Below are positions 17,365-26,554 of a stretch of DNA of 64,000 bases, piece by piece. The notes beneath the pieces are model-generated. The model had not been told where the DNA came from. It worked only from the letters and a program-made list of their open reading frames with translations, and did not search any database. The translations under genes and the position numbers were made by a program. Origin of the DNA: JANSYL01 sp965229695 (GTDB lineage: Bacteria; Pseudomonadota; Alphaproteobacteria; Rhodobacterales; Rhodobacteraceae); the NCBI GenBank assembly GCA_965229695.1, contig OZ245921.1, positions 3,534,001-3,598,000 of the forward strand. The letters run 5' to 3'. Numbering within the stretch: the stretch's first letter is position 1; each line of letters begins with the position of its first letter.

Positions 17365-18594
17365 ATGGATATGACCATTTTGCTGCATTGGGCGGAGTTT
17401 GCCGCGCGTTGGCTGCATGTGATCACTGCCATCGCGTGGATCGGGTCAAGCTTTTACTTCATCGCGCTGGATCTGGGCCTGAACCGAAACATCCCGGGCC
17501 CCGCCGATGGCGAGGAATGGCAGGTGCATGGGGGCGGGTTTTATCACATCCAAAAATACATGGTCGCGCCCGAAGCGATGCCCGAGCATCTGACCTGGTT
17601 CAAATGGGAAAGCTATGCCACCTGGCTCAGCGGTGTGGCGCTGTTGATCCTGCTTTATTACGTGGGGGCCGAGCTTTACTTGGTCGATTGGACCGTGATG
17701 GAGCTTGCCGCCTGGCAGGCGATCTTGATCTCGGCCCTGTCTCTGACGCTTGGGTGGGTTGCCTATGATTTGCTGTGCAAATCCAAGCTTGGCGACAACC
17801 CGACGCTTCTGATGTTGCTGCTTTTTGGCATCATCGTGCTGCTTTCCTGGGGCTATACACAGGTGTTTTCCGGCCGCGCCGCGCTGCTGCATCTGGGCGC
17901 TTTGACGGCGACAATCATGACCGCGAATGTGGCGATGATCATCATCCCCAACCAAAAGATCGTCGTTGCCGATCTCAAGGCCGGACGCACACCCGATCCA
18001 AAATACGGCAAGATCGCCAAGCTTAGATCGACCCATAACAACTACCTAACCTTGCCGGTCATCTTCTTGATGCTGTCGAACCATTACCCGCTGGCCTTTG
18101 CCAGTAAATACAACTGGTTGATCGCCGCGCTGGTGTTTCTGATGGGGGTCACGATCCGGCATTTCTTCAACACGATGCACGCGCGCGGCGGCTATAAATG
18201 GTGGACCTGGGCCGCAACGACAGCGATTTTCGTCGTCATCATCTGGCTCTCGCTTTTGCCACTTGCCCGCGACGATGATGTGATGGAGGAGGCGCGTCTG
18301 ACCCCGTTACAGGAACGCTTTGTCGCACATGAGGATTTCGCCGCCGTATCGGACATCGTATTTGCCAACTGCGCCATGTGCCACGCGCAGGAGGTGTTTA
18401 TGCAAGGCATCCCCACCGCTCCGCGCGGCGTGATGCTAGACAGCGACAGCCGCATTGCCACGCAGGCCCGCGCGATCTACCTACAGGCGGGCGTGACCCA
18501 TGCCATGCCGCCCGGAAACTTCGCTTTCATGCAGGAGGATGAACGCGCCATGATCCGGGCTTGGTATCGCGACGTAACGGGCGGCGCGCTTTAA
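17365..18594 (+). CDS. puuD: Membrane urate oxidase (hydroxylase) with C-terminal cytochrome c domain
   Basis: Integral-membrane enzyme that oxidises urate, passing electrons to a cytochrome c rather than using O2 directly as soluble uricase does. About 409 residues. The N-terminal ~310 residues hold about eight membrane helices with conserved histidines (LHWAEFAARWLHVITAIAWIG, STHNNYLTLPV). The C-terminal part is a cytochrome c domain with CAMCH (CxxCH haem site) and a likely Met ligand in the GVTHAMPPG / FAFM region. The start ATG 17365 fits the first helix. It is divergent from alc, which supports the urate pathway assignment. Confidence 0.92.
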   Translation: MDMTILLHWAEFAARWLHVITAIAWIGSSFYFIALDLGLNRNIPGPADGEEWQVHGGGFYHIQKYMVAPEAMPEHLTWFKWESYATWLSGVALLILLYYVGAELYLVDWTVMELAAWQAILISALSLTLGWVAYDLLCKSKLGDNPTLLMLLLFGIIVLLSWGYTQVFSGRAALLHLGALTATIMTANVAMIIIPNQKIVVADLKAGRTPDPKYGKIAKLRSTHNNYLTLPVIFLMLSNHYPLAFASKYNWLIAALVFLMGVTIRHFFNTMHARGGYKWWTWAATTAIFVVIIWLSLLPLARDDDVMEEARLTPLQERFVAHEDFAAVSDIVFANCAMCHAQEVFMQGIPTAPRGVMLDSDSRIATQARAIYLQAGVTHAMPPGNFAFMQEDERAMIRAWYRDVTGGAL

Positions 18595-18610
18595 AGACTT
18601 GGGGGGGGAC

Positions 18611-19372
18611 ATGCAAACACCTGTGAACGCGCTGAAAGCGGCGCTGGCCAATGGTGATATGCAACGCGGGTTTTGGCTTTCAACCGGTTCGGACGTGGTG
18701 GCAGAAATTGCCGGTCGCGCGGGCTTTGATTGGTGTCTAATCGATGGCGAACACGCGCCTTTTGACCCGGGGCTGATCCGCCGCCAGTTGGTCGCGCTAG
18801 CATCCACCGGAACCCAAGCCGTAGTGCGTGTGCCGGTGAACGAAGATTGGGTGATCAAGCAGGTTCTGGATCTCGGCGCGCAAACCCTGCTGATCCCCAT
18901 GGTGAACTCCGCCGCCGAGGCGCAGGCCGCCCTGGCCGCCTGTCGCTTCCCACCCGATGGGGTGCGGGGTTGGGGCGGCTCGACCATGCGGGCCGGTGGT
19001 TATGGCGCAATCGCGGACTATGCGGCAACCGCCAATGACCAAATCTGTGTGATTGTGCAGGCCGAAAGCCAGGCCGCGTTGGATGACCTCGACGCAATCT
19101 GCGGCATCGAGGGTTTGGATGGCGTTTTTATCGGACCGGCGGATTTGGGCGCTGATATGGGCTATCGCGACAATCTCGAGGCGCCCGAGCTTTGGGCCGC
19201 GATTAATGAGGCCATCGCCACCATCCGCGCCGCAGGCAAAGCCGCGGGCATCATCGTGCCCGCCGTGCGCGAGGCGGAAATGACCGCAGCCGGTATCAAT
19301 TTCATCGCCGTAGGCGGCGATACGGGGCTCTTGACCCAAACCCTTTCCGCTTTGGCCAAGGGCCGCGCATGA
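18611..19372 (+). CDS. HpcH/HpaI family class II aldolase
   Basis: Metal-dependent aldolase of 253 residues related to 4-hydroxy-2-oxoheptanedioate aldolase (HpaI) and 2-keto-3-deoxy sugar acid aldolases. Conserved points are DGEHAPFD (catalytic His), RVP, VQAES (metal ligand Glu) and IGPADLGADMG (metal ligand Asp). The start is ATG 18611 directly after a run GGGGGGGGAC serving as ribosome site. Its stop overlaps the next ATG (ATGA). No aromatic catabolism genes are near, so a sugar-acid substrate is at least as likely. Confidence 0.85.
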   Translation: MQTPVNALKAALANGDMQRGFWLSTGSDVVAEIAGRAGFDWCLIDGEHAPFDPGLIRRQLVALASTGTQAVVRVPVNEDWVIKQVLDLGAQTLLIPMVNSAAEAQAALAACRFPPDGVRGWGGSTMRAGGYGAIADYAATANDQICVIVQAESQAALDDLDAICGIEGLDGVFIGPADLGADMGYRDNLEAPELWAAINEAIATIRAAGKAAGIIVPAVREAEMTAAGINFIAVGGDTGLLTQTLSALAKGRA

Positions 19373-20406
19373 TCCGCCTAAGCCATGGCGATGCGGTTTT
19401 GCATATTGATGAAACCGTCGGAAACCTGCCGCTCTGGCAGGTGGGCGGTCGCACGCCGCTGCATGCCGCCCCCTGGCGGGATGAGGCCGCGGCTCAGGAC
19501 GATCCCGACATCCCGTTGGTGAACAAACGCCTGGCCGGTGATTTCTTCTGCATGCCCTTTGGGCGGGATGATGTTGAAGACGGGCCGATCCACGGCCACC
19601 CTGCCAATACGCGCTGGAATGTCGAAAAACTGGAGCCTTCCGCCGCGCGCCTGTCGCTCAGCACGCCCGTGCGCGGCGCGGGTTTGACCAAGGAACTGCG
19701 CCTGACCGGCCCCGTCTTGTATCAGACCCACACGATCCAGGGCGGGGCCGGGCAGGTGAGTTTTGCCCATCATCCCATGGCGCGGATGGCCGAAGGGGGG
19801 CGATTGAGTTTTTCCCCAAAGCGCGCCGCGCTCTCCGATTCGATTTATCAATATGAAGACCACAACCTTTGGGTTTTGAACCAGATGCGACCCGACCTGA
19901 CGCTGGATTGCGAGGATGGGCGTTCCTGGGATTTGCGTGACTATCCCATGGGCCATGCGGTCGAGGATTTTGCCATCCTGGTCGAGGCGCGCGATGCCAC
20001 GCTTGGGTGGACGGTGCTGATGCGCGCGGCCGAAGATGACATGCTGGTCATTCTGAAAGACGCGCGTGTGATGCCCATCACCATGCTGTGGATTTCCAAT
20101 GGTGGGCGCGATTTTTCCCCTTGGAACAGCCGCCATCGCGGTGTCATCGGCATCGAAGATGGGTGCGCGCTTGGCGGCGAAGGGTTGCGGGCGGCCATGG
20201 CACAGAACCGCCTCAACGCGATGGGCGTGCCCACGACCCGCGCGCTCGGTGATCGATGGGTTGTGCGCCACGCGATGATGTCTCTGCCACGCCCGCCGGG
20301 ATGGGCGGATGTGGTCGATATCACCCTGACCGACGGTATCGCCAAGCTGCGCGAAGCCCAGGGCGAAGAAATTGCTGTGCCCTTCGACACCGGATTTTTC
20401 ACATGA
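19369..20406 (+). CDS. Mutarotase-like (galactose mutarotase superfamily) protein of unknown role
   Basis: 345 residues, no signal peptide. It looks like an aldose 1-epimerase-fold protein: LPLWQVGGR near the N-terminus, then GDFFCMPFGRDD and GPIHGHPANTRW, where the His would correspond to the sugar-binding site. I cannot name the substrate. It is translationally coupled (ATGA) to the HpaI-type aldolase upstream and to the DUF188 gene downstream, which suggests that it handles a sugar or sugar acid that the aldolase cleaves. The fold assignment is tentative. Confidence 0.6.
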   Translation: MIRLSHGDAVLHIDETVGNLPLWQVGGRTPLHAAPWRDEAAAQDDPDIPLVNKRLAGDFFCMPFGRDDVEDGPIHGHPANTRWNVEKLEPSAARLSLSTPVRGAGLTKELRLTGPVLYQTHTIQGGAGQVSFAHHPMARMAEGGRLSFSPKRAALSDSIYQYEDHNLWVLNQMRPDLTLDCEDGRSWDLRDYPMGHAVEDFAILVEARDATLGWTVLMRAAEDDMLVILKDARVMPITMLWISNGGRDFSPWNSRHRGVIGIEDGCALGGEGLRAAMAQNRLNAMGVPTTRALGDRWVVRHAMMSLPRPPGWADVVDITLTDGIAKLREAQGEEIAVPFDTGFFT

Positions 20407-20849
20407 TCTTGGTCGATGCGGATGCCTGCCCGGTGAAAGAGGAAATCTACAAAGCCGCCTGGCGCCACAAAATCCCGGTTGTGCTTTATGCCGCCACCTA
20501 TTTGCGCCACCCGGACCACCCGCTGATCTCGATGCAAATGGCCGGTGATGCGTTTGACGCCGCAGATGATCTGATTGCCGAAGCTGCCAGACCGGGCACG
20601 CTGGTCATCACCGCTGATATCCCATTGGCCGACCGGGCCATTGCCAAAGGTGGGGCGGTGCTGACCCCAAGGGGGGAGGCGATGACCGCGCAAAACATCG
20701 GCAGCAAACTGGCCACGCGCGATCTGATGGCGGACCTGCGCGGCGGGTTAGAGGGGCAGGGGCTTGGCGGCCCGCGCCCGTTTTCCAAATCCGACCGCAG
20801 CGCGTTTTCCAACGCGCTCGAAACCACGCTCAGGCGTTTGCCGCGCTAA
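20403..20849 (+). CDS. YaiI/YqxD family protein (DUF188)
   Basis: 148 residues, with the family hallmarks ILVDADACPVK at the N-terminus, TADIPLADRAI in the middle and GPRPFSKSDRSAFSNALE near the end. The family is PIN-like, and nuclease activity has been suspected but not shown here. The ATG at 20403 overlaps the preceding stop (ATGA); the longer in-frame extension lies inside that gene. The der gene follows after 59 bp. Confidence 0.9.
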   Translation: MILVDADACPVKEEIYKAAWRHKIPVVLYAATYLRHPDHPLISMQMAGDAFDAADDLIAEAARPGTLVITADIPLADRAIAKGGAVLTPRGEAMTAQNIGSKLATRDLMADLRGGLEGQGLGGPRPFSKSDRSAFSNALETTLRRLPR

Positions 20850-20908
20850 GGGGGATTTTCAAGCCGCCCCGCTTGCGCTAAGCCGCGCGCCTTGGAGACC
20901 CGCTGATC

Positions 20909-22351
20909 ATGTCTTTTACGCTCGCCATTGTTGGCCGCCCCAATGTCGGCAAATCGACGCTCTTCAACCGCCTTGTCGGCAAACGCCTGGCGCTGGTCGA
21001 TGACCAACCCGGCGTGACCCGCGACCTGCGCGAAGGCGATGCGCGGCTCGGCGATCTGCGATTTATGATCCTGGACACAGCCGGATTGGAAGATGCGACC
21101 GATGACAGTTTGCAAGGCCGCATGCGGCGACTCAGCGAACGCGCGGTCGAGATGGCCGATGCAAGCTTGTTTTTGATCGATGCCCGCGCTGGCGTCACGG
21201 CCAATGATCGCCTTTTTGCAGATATCCTGCGCCGCAGCGGACGCCCGGTGATCCTCGCGGCCAACAAGGCCGAAGGTCGCGCCGCTGAAGCCGGCCTGAT
21301 CGAGGCCTATGAGTTGGGTCTGGGCGAGCCCATCGCGCTTTCTGCCGAGCATGGTGAGGGGATGGCCGAGCTTGCCATCACGCTTGCGCCTCTGGTCGAG
21401 GCGGCTGAGGCGGCCTCGGAAGAGGCCGAAACCGATCTGGATATCGACGATGCCGCGCGCGAAATCAGCGCGGCCCGCCCGCTGCAAATCGCGGTGATCG
21501 GCCGCCCAAACGCGGGCAAATCCACCCTGATCAACCGTATCCTGGGCGAAGACCGCCTGCTGACCGGCCCCGAGGCCGGGATCACCCGTGACAGCATCGC
21601 CGTGCCGACCACTTGGGACGGCACACCCATGCGCATCTTCGACACCGCTGGCATGCGCAAAAAGGCCAAGGTACAGGAAAAGCTGGAAAAACTGTCGGTC
21701 TCCGACGGGCTGCGCGCGGTGAAATTCGCCGAGGTTGTGGTGGTTTTGCTCGATGCCGCGATCCCGTTCGAACAACAAGACCTGCGCATCGCCGATCTGG
21801 CCGAGCGGGAAGGGCGCGCGGTCGTCGTCGCGGTGAACAAATGGGATATCGAAACCGAAAAACAGGAAAAGCTGCGCGACCTGAAAGAAGCCTTCGAACG
21901 CCTTCTGCCGCAGCTGCGCGGCGCGCCTTTGATCACGGTTTCGGCCAAAACCGGACGCGGGCTCGACCGGCTCCACGCCGCGATCCTCAAAGCGCATGAG
22001 GTCTGGAACCGCCGCGTGACCACCGCGCAGCTCAACCGCTGGCTCCTTGCCATGACCGAAGCGCACCCGCCCCCCGCGCCTTCAGGCCGCCGCATCAAAT
22101 TGCGCTATATGACCCAGGCCAAAACCCGGCCCCCAGGGTTCGTTGTCATGTGCTCAAACCCAGAAAAGCTGCCTGCAAGCTATTCCCGCTACCTGATCAA
22201 CGGGTTGCGGGATGATTTCGATATGCCAGGCACACCCATCCGCCTGCATATGCGCAGCCAGGCCGATCAAAACCCCTATAAAGATCGGAAGAAATCCACG
22301 CCGTCGCGGCTCACCAAACATGTGAAGAAGGGCGCGACGAAGAAAGGGTAG
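20909..22351 (+). CDS. der: Ribosome assembly GTPase Der (EngA)
   Basis: Essential GTPase with two tandem G domains needed for 50S assembly. 480 residues. G domain 1 has GRPNVGKST, DTAGLE and NKAE; G domain 2 (from about residue 190) has GRPNAGKST, DTAGMRKKAK and NKWD. A C-terminal KH-like domain follows (PPGFVVMCSNPEKLP), then a basic tail ending KKGATKKG. ATG 20909 has GGAG upstream. Confidence 0.97.
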   Translation: MSFTLAIVGRPNVGKSTLFNRLVGKRLALVDDQPGVTRDLREGDARLGDLRFMILDTAGLEDATDDSLQGRMRRLSERAVEMADASLFLIDARAGVTANDRLFADILRRSGRPVILAANKAEGRAAEAGLIEAYELGLGEPIALSAEHGEGMAELAITLAPLVEAAEAASEEAETDLDIDDAAREISAARPLQIAVIGRPNAGKSTLINRILGEDRLLTGPEAGITRDSIAVPTTWDGTPMRIFDTAGMRKKAKVQEKLEKLSVSDGLRAVKFAEVVVVLLDAAIPFEQQDLRIADLAEREGRAVVVAVNKWDIETEKQEKLRDLKEAFERLLPQLRGAPLITVSAKTGRGLDRLHAAILKAHEVWNRRVTTAQLNRWLLAMTEAHPPPAPSGRRIKLRYMTQAKTRPPGFVVMCSNPEKLPASYSRYLINGLRDDFDMPGTPIRLHMRSQADQNPYKDRKKSTPSRLTKHVKKGATKKG

Positions 22352-22471
22352 GGCGTTGCTGGCGCTGGCCGGAGTAGTTGCCCGCTTGGCGCAAGGTAGG
22401 ATAGGGCTCCGCCCATTCGCCCTTTGAAGCCTCCACTGGATGCTTCATCGCCGAAGGCGAACCGGGGCTCA

Positions 22472-22493
22472 TTCTCTGTTTCAAAAATATCCT
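22472..22493 (-). repeat. 22-bp dispersed repeat, copy 2
   Basis: Read on the minus strand these 22 bases are identical to 2513-2534. The copy sits between the convergent der and grxD genes, just before two strong hairpins. Confidence 0.75.
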
Positions 22494-22500
22494 GGGGAGC

Positions 22501-22546
22501 GCGAGGGGCAAAGCCCCTCGCCACGGTCGCCCCGCGCAGCGGGGCG
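22501..22546. terminator. Paired GC hairpins between convergent der and grxD
   Basis: Two consecutive inverted repeats: GCGAGGGGC-aaa-GCCCCTCGC (22501-22521) and CGCCCCGC-gca-GCGGGGCG (22528-22546). Neither has a T-run. Lying between two converging genes, they probably mark transcript ends from both sides. The rest of the 215-bp gap (22352-22566) shows no gene. Confidence 0.55.
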
Positions 22547-22566
22547 AAACCCTTTAGGAGATGATC

Positions 22567-22926
22567 CTAAGCGTTGGCTTCGCGGATCTTATCCGCCGCC
22601 TCTTTGTCGAACCCAACGCCATTATCGGCAAACAACGTGTCGAGTTCCCCCGAAAGGGTCATCTCGGTCACGATATCGCAGCCGCCAACAAACTCGCCTT
22701 TCACGTAAAGCTGCGGGATGGTCGGCCAGTCCGAAAAGTCCTTGATCCCCTGGCGCAATTCCTCATCCGCCAAGACATTCACATCGGCAAACTCCACGCC
22801 CATGTAATTCAGCACCCCCGCCACGCGGGAAGAAAACCCGCATTGCGGCATCATCTTGGTGCCTTTCATGAACAGCACCACATCGTTGGCGGTGATGGTA
22901 TCTTTGATGGTGGTCTCAGCGGTCAT
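22567..22926 (-). CDS. grxD: Monothiol glutaredoxin (Grx4/GrxD type)
   Basis: 119-residue monothiol glutaredoxin with the CGFS active site (MMPQCGFSSR), the WPTIPQLYVKGEFVGG glutathione-binding segment and GCDIV. Such proteins bind a [2Fe-2S] cluster together with BolA and pass it on or sense iron. The ATG at 22926 has GGAG at good spacing; longer in-frame starts to 23079 have no support. The bolA gene is directly upstream, the usual partner arrangement. Confidence 0.95.
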   Translation of the reverse strand: MTAETTIKDTITANDVVLFMKGTKMMPQCGFSSRVAGVLNYMGVEFADVNVLADEELRQGIKDFSDWPTIPQLYVKGEFVGGCDIVTEMTLSGELDTLFADNGVGFDKEAADKIREANA

Positions 22927-23106
22927 TCCTGTCTCCGTTTCCATGCGCGTCTGCGCAGCTGTCGTTCTACCCGCCAGAATCTTGGGCCATATTTCATCAG
23001 TTTTCCGCTCTCGCAAATCACAACGAGGAAAAAGAAGGCCACATCTGAAAGCCATAGAAGGAATCGCATGGCAGCCCACCCAAGCGGCTCAGCAATGCCA
23101 TCCACG

Positions 23107-23343
23107 CTACTCCGGCGCTTTCGTTGTCAGCGCCAGCGCGTGCAACTCGCCATGGCTGCCATCCATCTTGCCCTTCAAAGCCGCATAAACCGCGCGTTGC
23201 TGCTGAACCCGGTTCTTGCCACGAAAGCTTTCATCGATGACCATGGCGGCCATATGCACCCCGTCATCGCCACTGACCTCGATCTTGGCGTCGGGAAAGG
23301 TTTCGCGCAGAAGGCTTTCTATTTCACGGGCTTGCATGGGCAT
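23107..23343 (-). CDS. BolA family protein
   Basis: 78 residues, the short BolA form: REIESLLRETFPDAKIEVSGDDGVHMAAMVIDESF, then FRGKNRVQQQRAVYAAL and GELHALAL. The conserved His in the HALAL region can ligate the cluster shared with a monothiol glutaredoxin. Starts MPMQ (23343) or MQAR (23337) are both possible. It lies 180 bp upstream of grxD on the same strand. The intervening sequence has no convincing gene. Confidence 0.92.
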   Translation of the reverse strand: MPMQAREIESLLRETFPDAKIEVSGDDGVHMAAMVIDESFRGKNRVQQQRAVYAALKGKMDGSHGELHALALTTKAPE

Positions 23344-23440
23344 ATGCGACGATCCTCGACAAGTTCACTCAGGAATGTAAGCGCTGCCGCCGGGCGTCGC
23401 AAGACGCCGATTGGGGCGCCAGACGCCAAGCGCGCTTGGC

Positions 23441-24205
23441 TTAGGCGCGGCGGGTCAAACACCATATTTGTTCGGCCGGAAACTCCTTGGCCCAAGCCAC
23501 CGGAACCGAAAACCGATCACGGGTGTCATCGGCGGGGGCATAAAGCTCGTGATACCCCGCCACATCGAACCCCGTTTCCGCAAAAAGCGCCATCCAGCCC
23601 GCGAAGGTTCGGTTAAACTCAATCCCCGCCGGATCAATCTCGACTTGGGTCCAATCCGCCCCCGTCAGACCGCGATAAGATCGGTGCAGAACCCGCTCGC
23701 ACGGCGCACCATTCAGGGGGGTGGTGATGATGGTCAGGGGATGGTTGCCCAAGAACACAAGCCGGCCGCCCGGGCGCAGCAAGCGATGCGCCTCCGGCAG
23801 CCAAAGCGCGGGATCACACCAAATGGCGGCCCCATATTCCGAAATGGCGAAATCAAAGCTGCCCGTGGGCAGGCCCGTGGCCTCGGCATTGCCTTCTAGA
23901 AAGGTGATGTTCAGACCGTGCTCATCATTCAGCCGCCGCGCGGTGGCCAATTGCTGATCCGAGATGTCGATGGCGGTCACCCTGGCCCCGCGTCGCGCCA
24001 TCCAGGCCGCGACATAGCCTGTGCCGCAGCCAAGCTCGATCGCGTCTATCTCAGTCATATCCTCGGGCAGAATCTGCAACTCGGCTTCGGGCGCCGACCA
24101 GTTGCCCCAGGCAGGCTCGGACACCCAGGCATGTTCCCCGCCAGCGACCCAATCGCCCGCCATGCCGTTCCAATAATCGCGATTGACGGAAACATGGTCG
24201 GTCAT
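23441..24205 (-). CDS. SAM-dependent methyltransferase, class I
   Basis: 254 residues. Motif I is AIELGCGTGYVAAWMARRGA; the acidic residue of motif II is in VTAIDIS; LRPGGRLVFLG matches motif III. The target is unknown. The start ATG 24205 (MTDHVSVNRDYW) is favoured; upstream codons to 24265 do not look like this family. It is placed between purL and bolA, with no functional link apparent from sequence. Confidence 0.85.
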   Translation of the reverse strand: MTDHVSVNRDYWNGMAGDWVAGGEHAWVSEPAWGNWSAPEAELQILPEDMTEIDAIELGCGTGYVAAWMARRGARVTAIDISDQQLATARRLNDEHGLNITFLEGNAEATGLPTGSFDFAISEYGAAIWCDPALWLPEAHRLLRPGGRLVFLGNHPLTIITTPLNGAPCERVLHRSYRGLTGADWTQVEIDPAGIEFNRTFAGWMALFAETGFDVAGYHELYAPADDTRDRFSVPVAWAKEFPAEQIWCLTRRA

Positions 24206-24352
24206 GGTGTACCTCGAAGGGGTTGGGGTGCGCCCAATCTGCCCTTGCCCACGCATAGGAGGCAAGGGTGGCGGCCAGATTGCTCATCGTCACTTTGTCA
24301 GTCAGGGTCCGAGGAAACTCTCTAAACAAGACCTCGAACCGGGGCGTGGCCC

Positions 24353-26512
24353 TTAGGCAAACTGTGCGGCAAATGCCCCACGCCACAGGGTCTCCAACTC
24401 GGCCAGCGCGGCCTCAGAGGGCCCGATCTTCAGGCTCTCCCCACCGACCCGGCCAACACTGACAATGGGCACCCCGGCTTTGCCAGCGGCCACCATTAGT
24501 GCCTCGGCCTTATCAAAGCTGGTCGAGATCAGATATCGCCCCTGATCCTCACCAAAAAGCGTCGCCGTGTCGCCCGCATCCAAGCTCAAGCCAACGCCGC
24601 CAGCCACAGCCATTTCAAACGCCGCGAGTGCCAAACCGCCATCGCTCAAATCTGTGCAGGCGTTGATCCATTGCCGGTTTTCCCGGATGAAATCGCCATT
24701 GCGCCGCTCCGCCTCCAGATCGACCGCTGGGGCATCACCATCTTCGCGGTTGAAGACCTCGTAAAGCAGGGCCGATTGGCCCAAATGGCCCTGGGTCTCC
24801 CCGACCAACAGCAACACATGCCCATCGCGGGTGGTATCACCAATCAGATCGTCCAGGCTGTCCAGCAAGCCAACCGCGCCAATCGTCGGCGTCGGCAGAA
24901 TGCCCTGACCATCGGTTTCATTGTAAAGCGAGACATTGCCCGACACGATGGGCGTATCAAGCGCGGCACAGGCCGCGCCAATGCCTTGGATCGCGCCGAC
25001 AAATTGGCCCATGATCTCGGGCTTTTCGGGGTTGCCGAAATTCAGATTGTCCGTGGTCGCCAGGGGCTTTGCCCCAACGGCACAGAGGTTGCGGAAGGCT
25101 TCGGCGACGGCCTGCTTGCCACCTTCAACCGGGTTGGCTTTCACATAGCGCGGCGTCACGTCCGAGGTGAAAGCCAGCGCCTTTTCGGTGCCGTGGACGC
25201 GCACGACGCCTGCGCCCAAACCGGGGGAGACAACGGTATCGGCCATCACCATATGGTCGTATTGTTCGTACACCCAAGCGCGCGAACAGTAATTGGCCGA
25301 GCTGATCAGCGCCTTGAGCGCATCGATCGGGTCAACCTCGGGCACCGGGTCCATCTCGGCCGCTGGTTCGGTCGGCATCCAGGGCCGGTCATATTCCGGT
25401 GCGGTCGAGGCCAGTTTCGAAAGCGGCAGATCGGCCATGGTTTCATTGCCATGCAAGATCAAGAACCGATCTTCGGGGATGGTTTCCCCAACAATGGCGA
25501 AATCCAAATCCCATTTTTCAAAGATCGCGCGGGCCTGGTCTTCGAGGTCCGGGTTCAGGACCATCAGCATCCGCTCTTGGGATTCTGACAGCATCATCTC
25601 ATAGGCTGTCATATTGGTTTCGCGCTGCGGCACGTGATCCAAGGTTAGCTTGATGCCCAGGCCGCCCTTGTCGCCCATTTCAACCGCGGAACAGGTCAGA
25701 CCGGCCGCGCCCATGTCTTGGATCGAAATCACCGCGCCCGAGCCCATCAACTCCAGACACGCCTCCAACAGACGTTTTTCGGTGAACGGGTCGCCAACCT
25801 GCACGGTGGGGCGCTTTTCTTCGATGGTGTCATCGAACTCGGCGCTGGCCATGGTGGCGCCGCCAACGCCATCACGACCGGTCTTGGCGCCCAAATACAC
25901 CACCGGCATCCCGACGCCCGAGGCTGCGGAATAGAAAATCTTATCGGCATCGGCCAAACCTGCGGCAAAGGCGTTCACCAGGCAGTTGCCGTTGTAAGCG
26001 GCGTGAAACCGGACCTCGCCCCCCACGGTCGGCACACCAAAACAGTTGCCATAGCCGCCAATCCCCTCGACCACGCCATGGACCAAACGGCGGGTTTTCG
26101 GGTGATCAACCTCACCAAAGCTTAGCGCATTCATCGCCGCGATGGGGCGCGCGCCCATGGTGAACACATCCCGCAAAATACCGCCCACACCGGTGGCCGC
26201 GCCCTGGTAAGGTTCGATGTAGGAGGGGTGGTTGTGGCTTTCCATCTTGAAGACCACGGCCTGCCCATCGCCGATATCCACGACACCTGCGTTTTCGCCA
26301 GGGCCACAGATCACCTGGGGACCATCGGTGGGCAGTGTGCGCAACCATTTTTTCGAGGACTTGTAGGAACAATGCTCGTTCCACATGGCCGAAAAAATGC
26401 CGAGTTCGGTAAAGCTCGGCTCGCGGCCAATGATCTCTAGGATGCGGTCGTATTCGTCCGGTGTCAGCCCGTGGGCAGTGATCAGTTCGGGCGTGATGGT
26501 CGGCTCGGTCAT
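24353..26512 (-). CDS. purL: Phosphoribosylformylglycinamidine synthase subunit PurL
   Basis: Fourth step of purine synthesis: makes FGAM from FGAR with ammonia supplied by PurQ. 719 residues is the length of the small, three-subunit type (PurSQL), not the ~1290-residue fused enzyme. Recognisable parts are MWNEHCSYKSSKKWLRTLP near the N-terminus, GDGQAVVFKMESHNHPS and two glycine-rich repeats of the two-fold pseudo-duplicated core. It lies 42 bp downstream of the GNAT gene and may share its transcript. Confidence 0.97.
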   Translation of the reverse strand: MTEPTITPELITAHGLTPDEYDRILEIIGREPSFTELGIFSAMWNEHCSYKSSKKWLRTLPTDGPQVICGPGENAGVVDIGDGQAVVFKMESHNHPSYIEPYQGAATGVGGILRDVFTMGARPIAAMNALSFGEVDHPKTRRLVHGVVEGIGGYGNCFGVPTVGGEVRFHAAYNGNCLVNAFAAGLADADKIFYSAASGVGMPVVYLGAKTGRDGVGGATMASAEFDDTIEEKRPTVQVGDPFTEKRLLEACLELMGSGAVISIQDMGAAGLTCSAVEMGDKGGLGIKLTLDHVPQRETNMTAYEMMLSESQERMLMVLNPDLEDQARAIFEKWDLDFAIVGETIPEDRFLILHGNETMADLPLSKLASTAPEYDRPWMPTEPAAEMDPVPEVDPIDALKALISSANYCSRAWVYEQYDHMVMADTVVSPGLGAGVVRVHGTEKALAFTSDVTPRYVKANPVEGGKQAVAEAFRNLCAVGAKPLATTDNLNFGNPEKPEIMGQFVGAIQGIGAACAALDTPIVSGNVSLYNETDGQGILPTPTIGAVGLLDSLDDLIGDTTRDGHVLLLVGETQGHLGQSALLYEVFNREDGDAPAVDLEAERRNGDFIRENRQWINACTDLSDGGLALAAFEMAVAGGVGLSLDAGDTATLFGEDQGRYLISTSFDKAEALMVAAGKAGVPIVSVGRVGGESLKIGPSEAALAELETLWRGAFAAQFA

Positions 26513-26554
26513 ATGTGTCCCCTTACTTGCCCCGGTCTTTAGGCCAGCCAGCGC

